Shown here piece after piece: positions 22,685-41,895 of a DNA stretch of 64,000 nt (the stretch's first letter is position 1; every line of letters begins with the position of its first letter). The DNA lies in NCBI GenBank assembly GCA_963969365.1, contig OZ017749.1:3038001-3102000 (forward strand), in the 5' to 3' direction. The translations under genes and the position numbers were made by a program. The notes under the pieces were generated by a model. The model searched no databases, was not told the DNA's origin, and saw nothing but the letters and a program-made list of their open reading frames with translations. This DNA comes from Asterochloris sp. CNOR1. Taxonomy: Eukaryota; Chlorophyta; Trebouxiophyceae; Trebouxiales; Trebouxiaceae.

Positions 22685-24267
22685 GACCAGTTCACAAGCA
22701 CGCTCTGCCAGCCTTTTGCCCAACTTGAGTGTCTGGGCCTGTCCCTTGAAATGCAGTGCTTAAGCTTTTCAAGGGCCAGTGTCATATTGAAAGACTGGGT
22801 GTCAGCACCTCACTCGGGGTTTGAGGATTTCTGGGGAACTGTCGAACATCTTGAGATGGACATTGGAAACAGTGCATGCATTCAAGGGTGACAGATAGAA
22901 CCGATGCTATGCGGGAACTGACAAGGAAATGCACAATGTGGCACACGGGGAAGCAGAGGAGCATGCATTCACATTTATGTTCAAAGGTGAGGTGGCATGG
23001 ACCATCAGAGTTACAGCAGCTGCCAATCACCCTCAGCAGCCTCGAAAGACTTGGAGCCTACGCCCCTTACAGGTGTGCATCTGGAGTCAGCAGTGCTGAC
23101 TAGCACAGCGCTCTGGCACAGACCATCTGTGCCAGAGCTTTGCCGCATCATCCCCACATGGCGAGGCGATAACAAGACTCCAGAACTGCAAGCAGCAAGC
23201 ACAGTGGTTGGAGGCCTGAGACCAGGGATTGTCAGGGGACGATGGGCAAGCCAGGCTGCATGCAGCAGCAAACACAGGGCAGTCACTGGCCTGCCAGAAT
23301 GACAGGGGACCGCAGGCCTACTGGCATTGAGACTGACAGGCAGGACCTCACAGCTTGGGTGGCAGTGGGCAGAAGCCCGGGCAGCATGCGGTAGCAGTGG
23401 GCAAGTAGCCCCTAGCCACACGGGGACAGGCTGACCTAGCCAGGGACCCCGAGGCTGAGCTGGGTGCCATCTCCAGAAGCTGCTCACAGACGTTTGCCAC
23501 CTGCCCTGGCTGCGACCTGCCCGCTCCCAGCTGCGGCTTGTGGGGGCCGCTGTGGCTCGGGGGTGATGGAGACCTACAGCAGCAGAACACACTTTGCAGC
23601 CCATCTGCCAGAGACTTCAAGCCGGTGCTGATGCAATCAAGGATGGGCAGCAAGCATGCACAGCAAGAGCCCTGCGCCCAAGCTCAAAAGCACATGCAGC
23701 GAAAGGGGTGCCGACATTGAGCAACACTGAATCAAGATTGCTTAGGCCTAGAGGGTCCGGCGTGTTCTGCTCAGGCAGATGACTAGGTCGTTACTTCATT
23801 CAGGCAGCAGCCCTGAGCAGGTGGTGTGCTGTGGGCAGTCTGGGAGGGGGGCTGCTGTGACAGAGGTGTCTGGTGCTCTTCTGCGGCTGCTGGCTGGACG
23901 GCCTGTACGCTCCTGGCGTCTTGTAGTGGCCATGCCCTCTCTGCGTGCGCCCCTGAACTTGCTTCATGCTCTTCTGCTTCCCCACATGCTGGTGCCCCCC
24001 CCCCGGGACTCATCAGCCAGGGGGGATTGGCCTGCCGAGGGGCCCCTGCCACCCCTCTGGGCACTGGGTGGCCCGCCACCAGTCAGTAGTGATGTCTGCA
24101 GCAGGGCGCCGCGACACACCCTGCTTGGTAAGCAGTCCAGGAGAGAGGGCAGGGTAGTCGGGTTCAGGCCGGCTCCCAGAAGACGGCCTGTCTCCAGCTG
24201 TGTGCAGTGCAGGGCATGCTGAGTGCACACAGCACTCCCGGCAAGGCGGGGAGGCAGGCAGCGCGCA
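22685..24267. other. 1.6 kb between convergent eS12 and SRPK stop codons
   Basis: No exon of a recognisable gene was found on either strand. The stretch probably holds two 3' untranslated regions. Minus-strand TGTAA signals at 23011-23015 and 23067-23071 would give SRPK a 3' untranslated region of about 1.2 kb, long but usual for green algae. Open frames on both strands at 23.8-24.2 kb are Gly/Pro/Ser-rich and resemble nothing. Confidence 0.45.
23067..23071 (-). terminator. Putative TGTAA polyadenylation signal for SRPK
   Basis: TGTAA on the minus strand, with another at 23011-23015. They are the first such words found downstream of the SRPK stop codon, but at 1.2 kb distance, so the link is weak. 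Confidence 0.25.
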
Positions 24268-29375
<5,108 letters not shown>

Positions 29376-29621
29376 CCTGCCACAGCTCCCCCAAAGCCGC
29401 CCTCCGGCTGAAGCAGAACCGGCTGTGCACAGGCCCTACGACGTCATGTGCAGCCGTTCATGGCAGGCGGACCTGGCTCTGCAGTCTGCTTCGAGTTCTG
29501 CATCAAGCTCGAAAAAGGCTGATAAACAGTTTTACTCATTCTGCTTCCATTTCAATGTAATGTGCTGGCTTCCAACAAGAATGGGCAGAGACAGAATGCA
29601 AGTTCGGTACATGGCGGCAGC

Positions 29622-30560
29622 TCAGAGCAGCTTGACTTGCACATCTACACCAGCCGGCAGTTCCAGGGCCATCAGCTTGTCTATCGTGTCGGGTTTAAAC
29701 TCCCTGATGTCTATGAGGCGCTGATGTGTCCTGGTCTCAAACTGCTCGCGGGCGTCCTTGTTGACATGTGGGGACGTCAGAACAGTGTACTTACGGATGC
29801 GGGTAGGAAGTGGCACTGGCCCTGAGACCTCAGCACCTGCAGGTAGCACGGAGTCTCTATCAGTTGCTGACACTCTCCACACATTTGCACATTGAGTTCA
29901 GACCCTGCGTGTCAGCTGCTGGCAGGCAGTGCTGGCTGGCCCCCCTGCATAGATCGACCTTGACTCAGAATCAGAGAGGCAGGTCAGATGCGATCCACCA
30001 GCCAGAACAGCAGTTTGTGACTCTGGCAGCCATGCCACGTCTCAGGCAAGCTGCCTGCAAGTCCGGAAGCTTGACCACATCCAAGAGCATACTGTGCGAA
30101 ACCAGCCCCAGCAGCTGCATGCAAGCCCAGCCACCCTCAAGCAAGTCAGGTCAGCAGTCTTGAGCGCAAGCAGCCCCATGAGCTGTGTGAGGGGAACACC
30201 GCAACAGTCCACATGATAACGTGCAGCATGCCACCAACCTGTTGCCTTTGCAGAGTCCACAATAGTTGTCCCACTCTCTGAGATGAGCGTCTTATCATAT
30301 GACTTGAGCTTGATGCGGATCTTTGGGGGGGCCTGGGCAGACAGGGGTTCAGCGTCATCCTCAGTAGGCAGGGATGCGGCGTCCTCCTCAGCTGCTGCAC
30401 AGGTGACTGTCAGCTGCCTCTGGCTCAGCCTCTGCTGTGAGCCAGCTGCGTGCCTGGTGTGCCGTGCCTGGTACACTGGTGGCCTGGACGCCTTGGCATG
30501 CGGGCAAGATCTCCTCACTTGCAGCTGCTGGCCAGTGGGGCACGTGAAGAGCGCCTGCAT
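29622..30560 (-). CDS. RPS10: Plastid 30S ribosomal protein S10 (uS10c), nucleus-encoded
   Basis: Small-subunit protein of the chloroplast ribosome. Two exons, 30239-30560 and 29622-29836, join in phase to 178 residues. The first holds a transit peptide ([20 protein letters not shown], rich in Arg/Ser/Ala, low in acids), an acidic linker after [12 protein letters not shown], then [17 protein letters not shown] and KATG. The second gives [40 protein letters not shown] and [20 protein letters not shown], the complete uS10 fold with the SPHVNKD-REQFE-RTH loop. It is closer to cyanobacterial and plastid S10 than to cytosolic uS10. ATG at 30558-30560 is preferred for the transit peptide; a second in-frame ATG lies at 30615-30617, only 7 nt after the ALDH stop. 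Confidence 0.92.
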
Positions 30561-30623
30561 GGCCGCTGTTCCTGGGTTGCGAGGCCAAACTAGGTCACAG
30601 TGCTCCCACTGGGGCATGAACTC

Positions 30624-33600
30624 TCAAGATTTTGCAGTTGCAGCTAGGATCACTTTCCTGACGCCCTTCAAACTGGTGGACCATGCAGGGGCATAGAAGA
30701 GGTCTATCAGGCCTGACACAAAGGCAAAAGACCTTGTGCTGAGGGGGTACTGAAGCAGTGGGGGGATGTCTGTCCGTATGAGCCATGGCCACCTGCAGGA
30801 CACAGGACAGACTGTGCATTGCTTCCGCTTAGTTGTGCATTGACGGGCTGCATCACAGTGGCAGCGCTCACCTGTCCTCACAAACTGCTTTTGCAACACA
30901 CATGCCTCTGAGGCCCTCTATGCCAGCAAATCTGTCAAAACCACTGTGCTTCACCCCGCCAAACGGCAGAGACTGGCACATGTAGGTTGCTGCAAAGTCA
31001 TTGATGCTGGTCATGCCAGCCTGCAGTGCAAAGGACTGGTCAGCACTGACAATGCACGCTGTGGCCCTCACAAGCCAGCATTGTGTCTTCTGCCTTGCCA
31101 ACCAACATCACTCCAGCTGCCTGCCTGGCCTGTACTACTGACTGAACATTTACCTGAAGCTCCCCTGCAATGGCAATGGCCCTGCTGCGATTGCATGACC
31201 AGACGCTGGACCCCAAGCCAAAATCACAATTGTTGGCAAGGCTGATTGCCTCTTCATCACTTTTCACCTCTACCACCACAAGCACAGGGCCAAACACCTC
31301 CTCCCTGCACAGAGCACACGCAGCATGTCAGCGTACTTGGCACCCTGACGCCCGTCAGGACCAACTGAATGCCTGCAGCAGCAGTTCTCTAAATGTACAG
31401 ACTGCACAGCAACCTTGGTGATTGCATGCTCATGCATGCAGCTGGACAGGAATGGGCCGCAGCCCTGTATAGGCTGGAGACAGTGCCACAAACGCCGCAG
31501 GAGGACATCACAAAGAGGCTGCTATAGTGAGCATTGGCAGGCCATGAAGCAGGTGCAGCTCCCAAGCATGCACTTGAGGGAGCTGGGTGGGCGTCATGCA
31601 CTGACAGCAGTGCCCACCTCCATATCCTCATGTCTGAAGTGACACCGACCAGCACTGTGGGTTGGTAGAACTGCCCCCTGGATGCGTGCTTGCCAAGAAC
31701 CCCTCCCACTAGCACCTGCGACGCAGCAGCTTGCAGTTCATGCTGTGAGGCATACACGCCCAATCAAGCCTCTGCCTACAGCTGATGGCTGAGACCTGCA
31801 TGCCTGATGCAGGCAGCATCCAGGCAGCAGTGTCAGACGCAGCGCCCCTCCAGAGTACTGACCTTAGCTCCATGAGAGACTGCGTCCTGCACCAGCTCAT
31901 GCACCCTTTCTGCCAGGCCTGGCATGCACATGGCTCCAGCATCCACCACCTCTGGGCCGAGGGTGGGCCCCTGCCGCATTTTGCGGCAGGTTGCAGAGAC
32001 CTGCTGCACAAATTGGGTGTACACGCGACTATGCACCAGGAAGCGCTCTGCGCCGGCGCAGTTCTGGCCGCAGGCCTGGAAGCAGCCCCTGAGGGCAGTG
32101 GGAACCGCCTGCAGCCAGGGAGAGGACTTGAAGGGGGATCGGCGGGCTATGCAGGGACAAGCAGCCTTCCTACCATGCAGACAAGCGAAAGCACAGGCAG
32201 CAGCCTCTGTCTCAATCGGGGCTAGAAGGGTGCAAGGGCGGGCCCTCCATCGCATGAAGGTAGAAGTGTGCAAGGGCGGGCCACCCATCGCATGAAGGTA
32301 GAAGGGTGCAAGGCGCCCTCCTGGCAAGGGCAGATTCCTCTGTAGAGCACATGACGGAGCAGCCCCGGTCTTGCCTGGGTCCACAGGGGTGCAGGGTGAC
32401 AACCTGGCTGGCATCTCATGCCTGTCTGCAAATGTGGCTCCCAAGCATCATGGTGAGCAAGGCAACCCCTTGAGGACACACTCAGCTGCCTCAGGTCAGT
32501 ATCGTCATGTTCCGTCAAGGGTAGATGGGCACAAGTTCCGGCAAGGGTAGAAGGGTACAGGGCGACTAGCAGGAGCACGTCCCTTTATGAAACCCATCAT
32601 GCAGCGGCCCCAATGCTGCCTTTCACAAAGCAATGTGAATCACACATGCTCACCTGCTTCAGGTCAGCATCATCACACACTATGAAGGCGTCCTTGCCAC
32701 CCAGCTCCAGCACAACAGGCGTCAGCGTGTCAGCAGCGCTGCGCATGACTGCCTTGCCCACTCCAGTGGACCCCACAAAAACGAGCTTGTCCACCCCAGA
32801 TGTTACCAGCGCCTGCCCGGCCTCAGCATAGCCGGTCACAATCTGGACCAGGCCCTCTGGAGCACCTGAAGGTCACTCACATGGTCGTGTTGTGGGTTTG
32901 TGACGTGGTCTTGTCCAGCACCTATGCAGGCTGCGCTCAGGAGCTGCATGCTTCAAGGACCGCTCAGGTGCCCTCGAACGCTAGCGGCCTTGTCTGCAGG
33001 CCTGTGTCTTGGTGGAACTTGGCCTGAAGAACTTGCAGAAAGCTGAGTGCTGGGACGAGGCTCAGCACATCCTTTGTAGCCAGCAGTGGCTAAGCACACA
33101 TCTGAACCCCCCAGCACAGCGCTGAAGCTTACCGCAGGCAGCAAGAGCTGCCTTGACGATGCGCCCGTAGTACTGGGCAGACCATGAAGCATGCTCAGAG
33201 ACCTGCACAGGCATGTTGGGCTGGGTCACAAGCAGAGTTCAGGTGCCTGCCTGCCACTTCTGAGGAGGCACTCACCTTTATGACGATGGCATCTCCAGCA
33301 AATACAGCAGCAGTGAGGGGGTTCAGCACATTGTGGAAGGGATAGTTCCATGGCACAATGGCGCCCACCTGCACAGGAAACCAACACGCACATTCACAAG
33401 ATGAGGCCACCAAGACAGGCTGCGGCAGCTTGCACCTGTCAGGCAGACCACCACTCACCACGCCCAGAGGATGGTACTCCACCCTTGCAGCTTTGTAAAA
33501 CATCTGCAGGTACAGGAAGTCTTTCACTGCAGGCTGAGGGCAGTGCTAGGGCAACCATCAGGCCTTAGCGCCAGTCCAGGGGACCATTGACGTCAGCAGC

Positions 33601-34680
33601 GCTGCCGGCTGCCAATGGTGTCAGCGCACAAAGTGCCTCTGCTGCAGGACACTGCTGCAGCCTGACGCGCAGGGCCTCTAGCGTCTGCCGGCCACCAAGG
33701 GTACGAAGCAGCAGAGAGCACTGCAGCCTGGGCATATGGCCAAGACAGAATTTGTGCGATGTGGCTGACAGCCATTGAGGGTGCCCTGTAAACCCCCCAG
33801 GCGCACCATGATGCCAGCACCTCGTTTCTCAGGCTTCAGCCAGCGCTCCCCATGTCGCAGCAGCCACCAGATCTTCTCGCAGGTCACCATGACCTCCCCA
33901 AAGGCTGCATCTACTGCTGTCTTGCCAGAGTCTCGAGAGGACACCCTGCATGGTGCCCACCAGTCATCATGTTTGCTAGACACAGATGTGGTGCTGCTGC
34001 AGCAGGTGCAAACCCAGGCAGGCACCAGGCTGGGCGCTCAAATGGACAGTCCTGCTCGCTGACCTGCAGATTGCCACCTTATGGTCCACAATGTACTTCA
34101 AGATGGTCTTGAGCAGCAGCTTACGTTTTCTGAAACTGCTGTGGCGCCACTCCTGCGCCAATGATGGTGTGTAAGCTGCTTGCAGCTGACAGGAGATCAT
34201 GCAGGTTGACATTACTCTCAGCCAAGCATACCTGAGAGGCGGCACGGGCCTTCTGCACAGAGTCCTGGACCTGCGGGGCAGGGGGGCAAGACATGTCGAG
34301 GAAGGGCAAGCAGGCATGCTGCATTCAGCACGGAATGTTGAGCTGACCTGCTCCTTGGACATGGCAGGCATGAAGCCTAGCATCTGCATGGTGGCTGGGT
34401 CGTAGCATGGGATCTGGCCAGCAGCCACCTTGGTGCTGACATTGTAGTGGTCTGCTTTGATGTCATTCTGGCTCTCAGCTGCAGACCGACAGGACAATTC
34501 TCGATGGGCACAGGGCACAAGTGCTGATGCAGCAGCCTCATCACCTGGAAGCAGGGGCACATCCAGGGCAGGAATGGCATCAGAGTCTGCCCAATTGCTG
34601 AACAGAAGCACTAGCAATAGCAGGCCTGTAGCCAAGCTCAGGCCAAGCCAGTGCTCGTTCCATAGGCAGCAGAGACTCAT
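30624..34680 (-). CDS. ALDH22A1: Aldehyde dehydrogenase, ALDH22A1 type, membrane-anchored
   Basis: NAD(P)-dependent aldehyde dehydrogenase of the plant/algal ALDH22 branch. ATG at 34678-34680 starts [15 protein letters not shown], then a hydrophobic helix [14 protein letters not shown], a signal anchor as in Arabidopsis ALDH22A1; a non-ATG upstream extension was not used. Then [58 protein letters not shown] and [29 protein letters not shown] and [68 protein letters not shown] (general-base Glu), [20 protein letters not shown] (catalytic Cys), [20 protein letters not shown], and [20 protein letters not shown] with [14 protein letters not shown]. The family-specific C-terminal extension is present ([29 protein letters not shown]) and ends at TGA 30624-30626. 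Likely endomembrane; substrate unknown. Confidence 0.95.
32222..32310. repeat. Short tandem repeat in an ALDH22A1 intron
   Basis: A unit near 51 bp (tgcaagggcgggcc, catcgcatgaaggtagaag) occurs twice almost unchanged, with shorter relatives at 32517-32560 (gggtagatggg, ggcaagggtagaaggg). It lies inside the intron between the exon ending DDADLKQ and the exon with the catalytic Cys. Confidence 0.7.
32480..32672 (-). repeat. Intronic copy of the ALDH22A1 exon end DDADLKQ plus donor
   Basis: On the plus strand the exon end and donor read tcacctgcttcaggtcagca (aggtcag at 32661). A copy, ctcagctgcctcaggtcagt with aggtcag at 32493, lies 168 bp further into the intron. In translation the copy reads [10 protein letters not shown] against [10 protein letters not shown]. 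Confidence 0.7.
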
Positions 34681-35145
34681 TTTGAAAGAGGTGGTGCAGC
34701 AGGCTGCCAATCAGATCTACTGTTGTGAGGCCCGGTGCGCCTGAGGGCTTGATCTGGTTGACGTCCAAGCTCTGGGAGATCCCGCAGTGTCTATAATGCT
34801 GAGCCTCTAAGCAACCTGCATGGCGGGTCCCACTCCCTTTCTTGCAACAAGCTGAAAATTTGCTCGACATTTACAGGCATGCCGCAAGATTCATTTGTTT
34901 GGCCACAGACAGATGTTGCTGCCAGGTCACTGCAACTAGCTGGGCTAAAGGTGTTTCACTTGATGCGCAGCTGACAGTCAGGATGCACCTGATACTAAGG
35001 GACTGTTCAGTGCTGCTCGCAATGCGACCAGGGCAAGTGCAAGCTGAGCATCCGTGGTGGGGCGTCAAGCCAGGAGGACAAACAGGGGCTTGTTTGCGCC
35101 TGTTGCATCGCAATGATGGGTCAGTGGGGGTTGAGTTCTATGTTA
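34681..35145. other. Intergenic: PP1 3' untranslated region and ALDH22A1 promoter
   Basis: Both flanking genes are on the minus strand. No coding sequence or RNA gene was seen. A minus-strand TGTAA at 34871-34875, 271 nt after the PP1 stop, is the likely PP1 polyadenylation signal, leaving about 190 bp for the ALDH22A1 promoter. Confidence 0.5.
34871..34875 (-). terminator. Putative TGTAA polyadenylation signal for PP1
   Basis: TGTAA on the minus strand 271 nt downstream of the PP1 stop codon. Confidence 0.4.
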
Positions 35146-39040
<3,895 letters not shown>

Positions 39041-39187
39041 TTTGAGCTGGCGCTGGGCGCCTTCTCGTCAGCTCACTGCTGCTGCGGTCAAATCATGCCC
39101 GGCAGCTGTGCATGAGGAGCATGTGCAGGCAAAGCAAATGACCAGTAATAAGGAAATGGAAAAGTAGGCCCTCTTTAAGCAAACACC
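39041..39187. promoter_or_regulatory. Divergent promoter region, PP1 / DTW-domain gene
   Basis: Start codons of the two genes face away from each other across 147 bp, the tightest divergent pair in the window. No named element is recognised. Confidence 0.45.
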
Positions 39188-40495
39188 ATGAGATCCATCT
39201 GCAATCATTGTGAGCGACCCGTCACGGCATGGTGAGCGCCATCGGAGCTCTGACCTTGTATTGAGAAGCAACTTGCAAAACTCAGAGTCTCTCTGGCTTG
39301 CAGTCTGTGTGAGGCCTTCCCAGCCCAGCCCCTGGCTTGTCGAGGGCTGATTGTGGTCCTGCAGCATCCATATGAAGCAAAGCGCAAGTTTGCCACAGTG
39401 CCACTGCTACTGCGGGCACTTGCTGGTAATGTGCTTGTGCTGAGAGGCAGGACGCTGAAAGTGGGGTCATGAAACAGCAGTCCAGTGTCAGTGCGTTGAG
39501 CAGCAGAGCGCTCACTGTGTCCTCTTGACGTTGCAGGGACACAGCGCAGCAATCTTGAGAGATCTCTTGACCACAGCGTCAGATCACAGTGTACCATGTC
39601 TGCTGCTGTTCCCTGGCCCAGGTATGTGCAGCATGCAGGTGGTGCTCAGGGGCAGCCCCCCAAGCCCACCTAAGGCCTTTTGTCCTGCAGGAGTGGCAGA
39701 TCTTGAGACCGTCTCTCAGACATTGAGCGCCAGCATCAGGGGGAGGGCACCCTTCAGATGCCCAGGCGTTGTCGACCCTGCCGCCATGCATCAACCTGAG
39801 GTTCTGCAAGCAATCATTGTAGCCGTCAGCCTAGCCTCCTACATTCTCATCTGCGTGGATGGCACCTGGCAGCAAGCCATGGAAATGTTCAAGGTGATGT
39901 TTCGGAAGCTCTTCACCAGTTACGCTTGTCAGTGGGCAGAGCTGACTCACGCAAAGCTTTGTGAGTGTGGCGTTACGGCGTTGTTCCAGCTCCCCAACCT
40001 GCCGCTGCTGCAGGCTGCACAGGCAAAAGTCCTTCAGGAGTTTGACTTTATCCAGCGAGTCCAGCTGCAGTGCTCTAGGTGGTCAACCTGTCAGCAAGAC
40101 TTGCTTGCAGCACATATCGACACGATTGCAGACTGTCTGCCTCTTGCAGCTCAGAAGCCGAGCAACCAGACTATCAGAATGTCTTACAGCGCTGCGTCCT
40201 GCGGGAGCCTGCACCACAGTGTCTTACAACCTTGGAAGCCCTGGCCAGGTAAAAGCTTGACACTGTTTGCAAGATGCAATGCACTCCTTTGTCAATGTTT
40301 CTGGCCTGCAGGGCGCTCAGTCAGCTGGAGGGCGATGAGGAAATGTACAGCTTGCTGTTGAGACCACTGGAGATGCTGATCTCACAGCAAGCTAAACACT
40401 GTCAGGTCCAGCAAGACAGCAAGCTCACTAACACCCAGCAGACAAGAACACCGCCCCGCAAACTAAGATTCTTGACAGATACAAGTGCTATCTGA
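39188..40495 (+). CDS. DTW-domain tRNA-uridine aminocarboxypropyltransferase (DTWD2-like)
   Basis: DTW-domain enzymes (bacterial TapT, human DTWD1/DTWD2) transfer the 3-amino-3-carboxypropyl group of S-adenosylmethionine to tRNA uridine, making acp3U in the D loop. ATG at 39188 opens a short exon, MRSICNHCERPVTA, spliced at 39231/39304 to CLCEAFPAQPLACRGLIVVL, which builds the cysteine motif C-x2-C-x2-R-P-x3-C-x-C. Then QHPYEAKRKFATVPLLLRAL, GHSAAILRDLLTTASDHSVP with LLLFPGP, and ILICVDGTWQQAMEMFK, the DTW signature (D-G-T-W-x2-A). Later exons give LREPAPQCLTTLEALA and LSQLEGDEEMYSLLLRPLEM, the conserved C-terminal helix, and stop at 40493-40495. About 300 residues. It is divergent with PP1 (147 bp). 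Which tRNA position it modifies cannot be told. Confidence 0.88.
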
Positions 40496-41895
40496 GACTG
40501 TGGACTGATGCTGCGGCAAAGATCACTGGTGACAGTACTGGTCACATGTGTCTGACTTCTTCTTAGCTGCCTCAGCTGGTCATCAGGCTGAGAGCATGTG
40601 CATGATGAGAAATGTGGTTTATGATCAACCGTGTGCTACCAGTCTACTGACCATCCACTGCATGGCTGAAGGCTCAGAAGCCCTAGCTGTCAGATTCGAG
40701 TACAGGCGCCAAGTTCTGTAGCCTTTATGACCTGTGGAAAGTCTCGGTCGTCAGGGGACAGATTCTCCTCAATAAGTAGCCTCATGTCATCAATGCAGGC
40801 TGCGGAATTTTTCAAAATTGCCATGACTTTAAAGTAGTCCGAACAGCCAGCAGCAGCACAGGCACCAGACGCTCCCTGGGCTCCAGCGCTGTCATGTTTG
40901 GCTCTGTTCAGCGCATGCCTCGCAGGAGTCCAGGATGAGGACAGCACTCCCCTTTTGAGTTGGTCAATCCCATTTTCCGCCTCCTATTAGTTGTAGCATG
41001 TCACAGAAGTGGATGTGCCAGCCAAGACTCTCAGAGTGGGTCTCCCAAGCCTCACAATGAGGCAGCCCAGGGGTTTTAGCAGGATGGCAAAGTCTGGCGC
41101 CTGCCATATGGAGTACTGTGCCCTGGAACAAGCAGTATTTGTACTCTCCAGACCAGCGCAAGTCATGATGACAGCCCTAGCAGGCATCAGCCTCAGCAGC
41201 ATGGACTGGGCTTCTGGCCTGACACAGGTGATTCACCCCACATTGGTGCGCATCAGCTTCAGCTAACCACAGCTTTGGCTTCAGCAAGCATGACCTGGCC
41301 ATTCCATGCTGTCCCATCTGTGGAGTGGTTCCCCAGCCTGAGCAGCCCCGCAGGTATGCTGACCACCAGGCGGAAGGTCCGTGGCATTGACACCTGGCTC
41401 CAGGGTTCGCCCCCAATTCCAGTGATTCCATTTCAGCCAGTGCTGCACCCATGGCATAAGAGAAAGAGCAGTTGCAGCTGCGAAGCATGATGGGCTTGCC
41501 TGCCTTTGAGCAGAACTATGTCAAAGCTGCCGCCACCTGTCTGGGCACTCTCGCCTGCCAAGCATGGGCATGACACATAGGCATCATTCCCAAGTGCAGT
41601 GCTGTGCCAAGCTGCAAGTGCATGCACCTCCCGTTTCACCTGCTCTGGGCAGATCTGGTCCCAGCAGAGACTCAATGTGGCATGGAGATGCTGGCCAGGG
41701 CTGCTTCAAGCCAGCTGCAGATTTCCTCTCATCAGCTAAATAATTGGAGTGAGAGAGTTGTAGGCCCAGTACTGGTTTCGGAGGAGGCTGTCACTTTCCT
41801 TTCTGTCTCCGCAATTGTTGCACTTGCCTGGCAGCCCCTGTCTGATGCCCAATTTATTCAGGCAGAATTGAGAAACACCGCAGCATCCCCCAGAA
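40496..41895. other. 1.4 kb with only a doubtful minus-strand reading frame
   Basis: No gene was recognised. The best candidate exon is on the minus strand at 40690-40947 (residues YFKVMAILKNSAACIDDMR, LIEENLSPDDRDFPQVIKA), which looks protein-like but matches no family I know. Other pieces such as RWSGEYKYCLFQGTVLHMAG (41.1 kb) and SFDIVLLK (41.5 kb) could be further exons of the same minus-strand gene, but I could not join them. If real, that gene would be divergent with WDR11 and convergent with the DTW gene. The stretch must also hold the WDR11 promoter. Confidence 0.3.

Noticed and set aside
31833-32444. Long minus-strand open frame in the ALDH22A1 region, read as one exon
   Set aside because: Only the part with [20 protein letters not shown] is ALDH; the rest is intron with tandem repeats.
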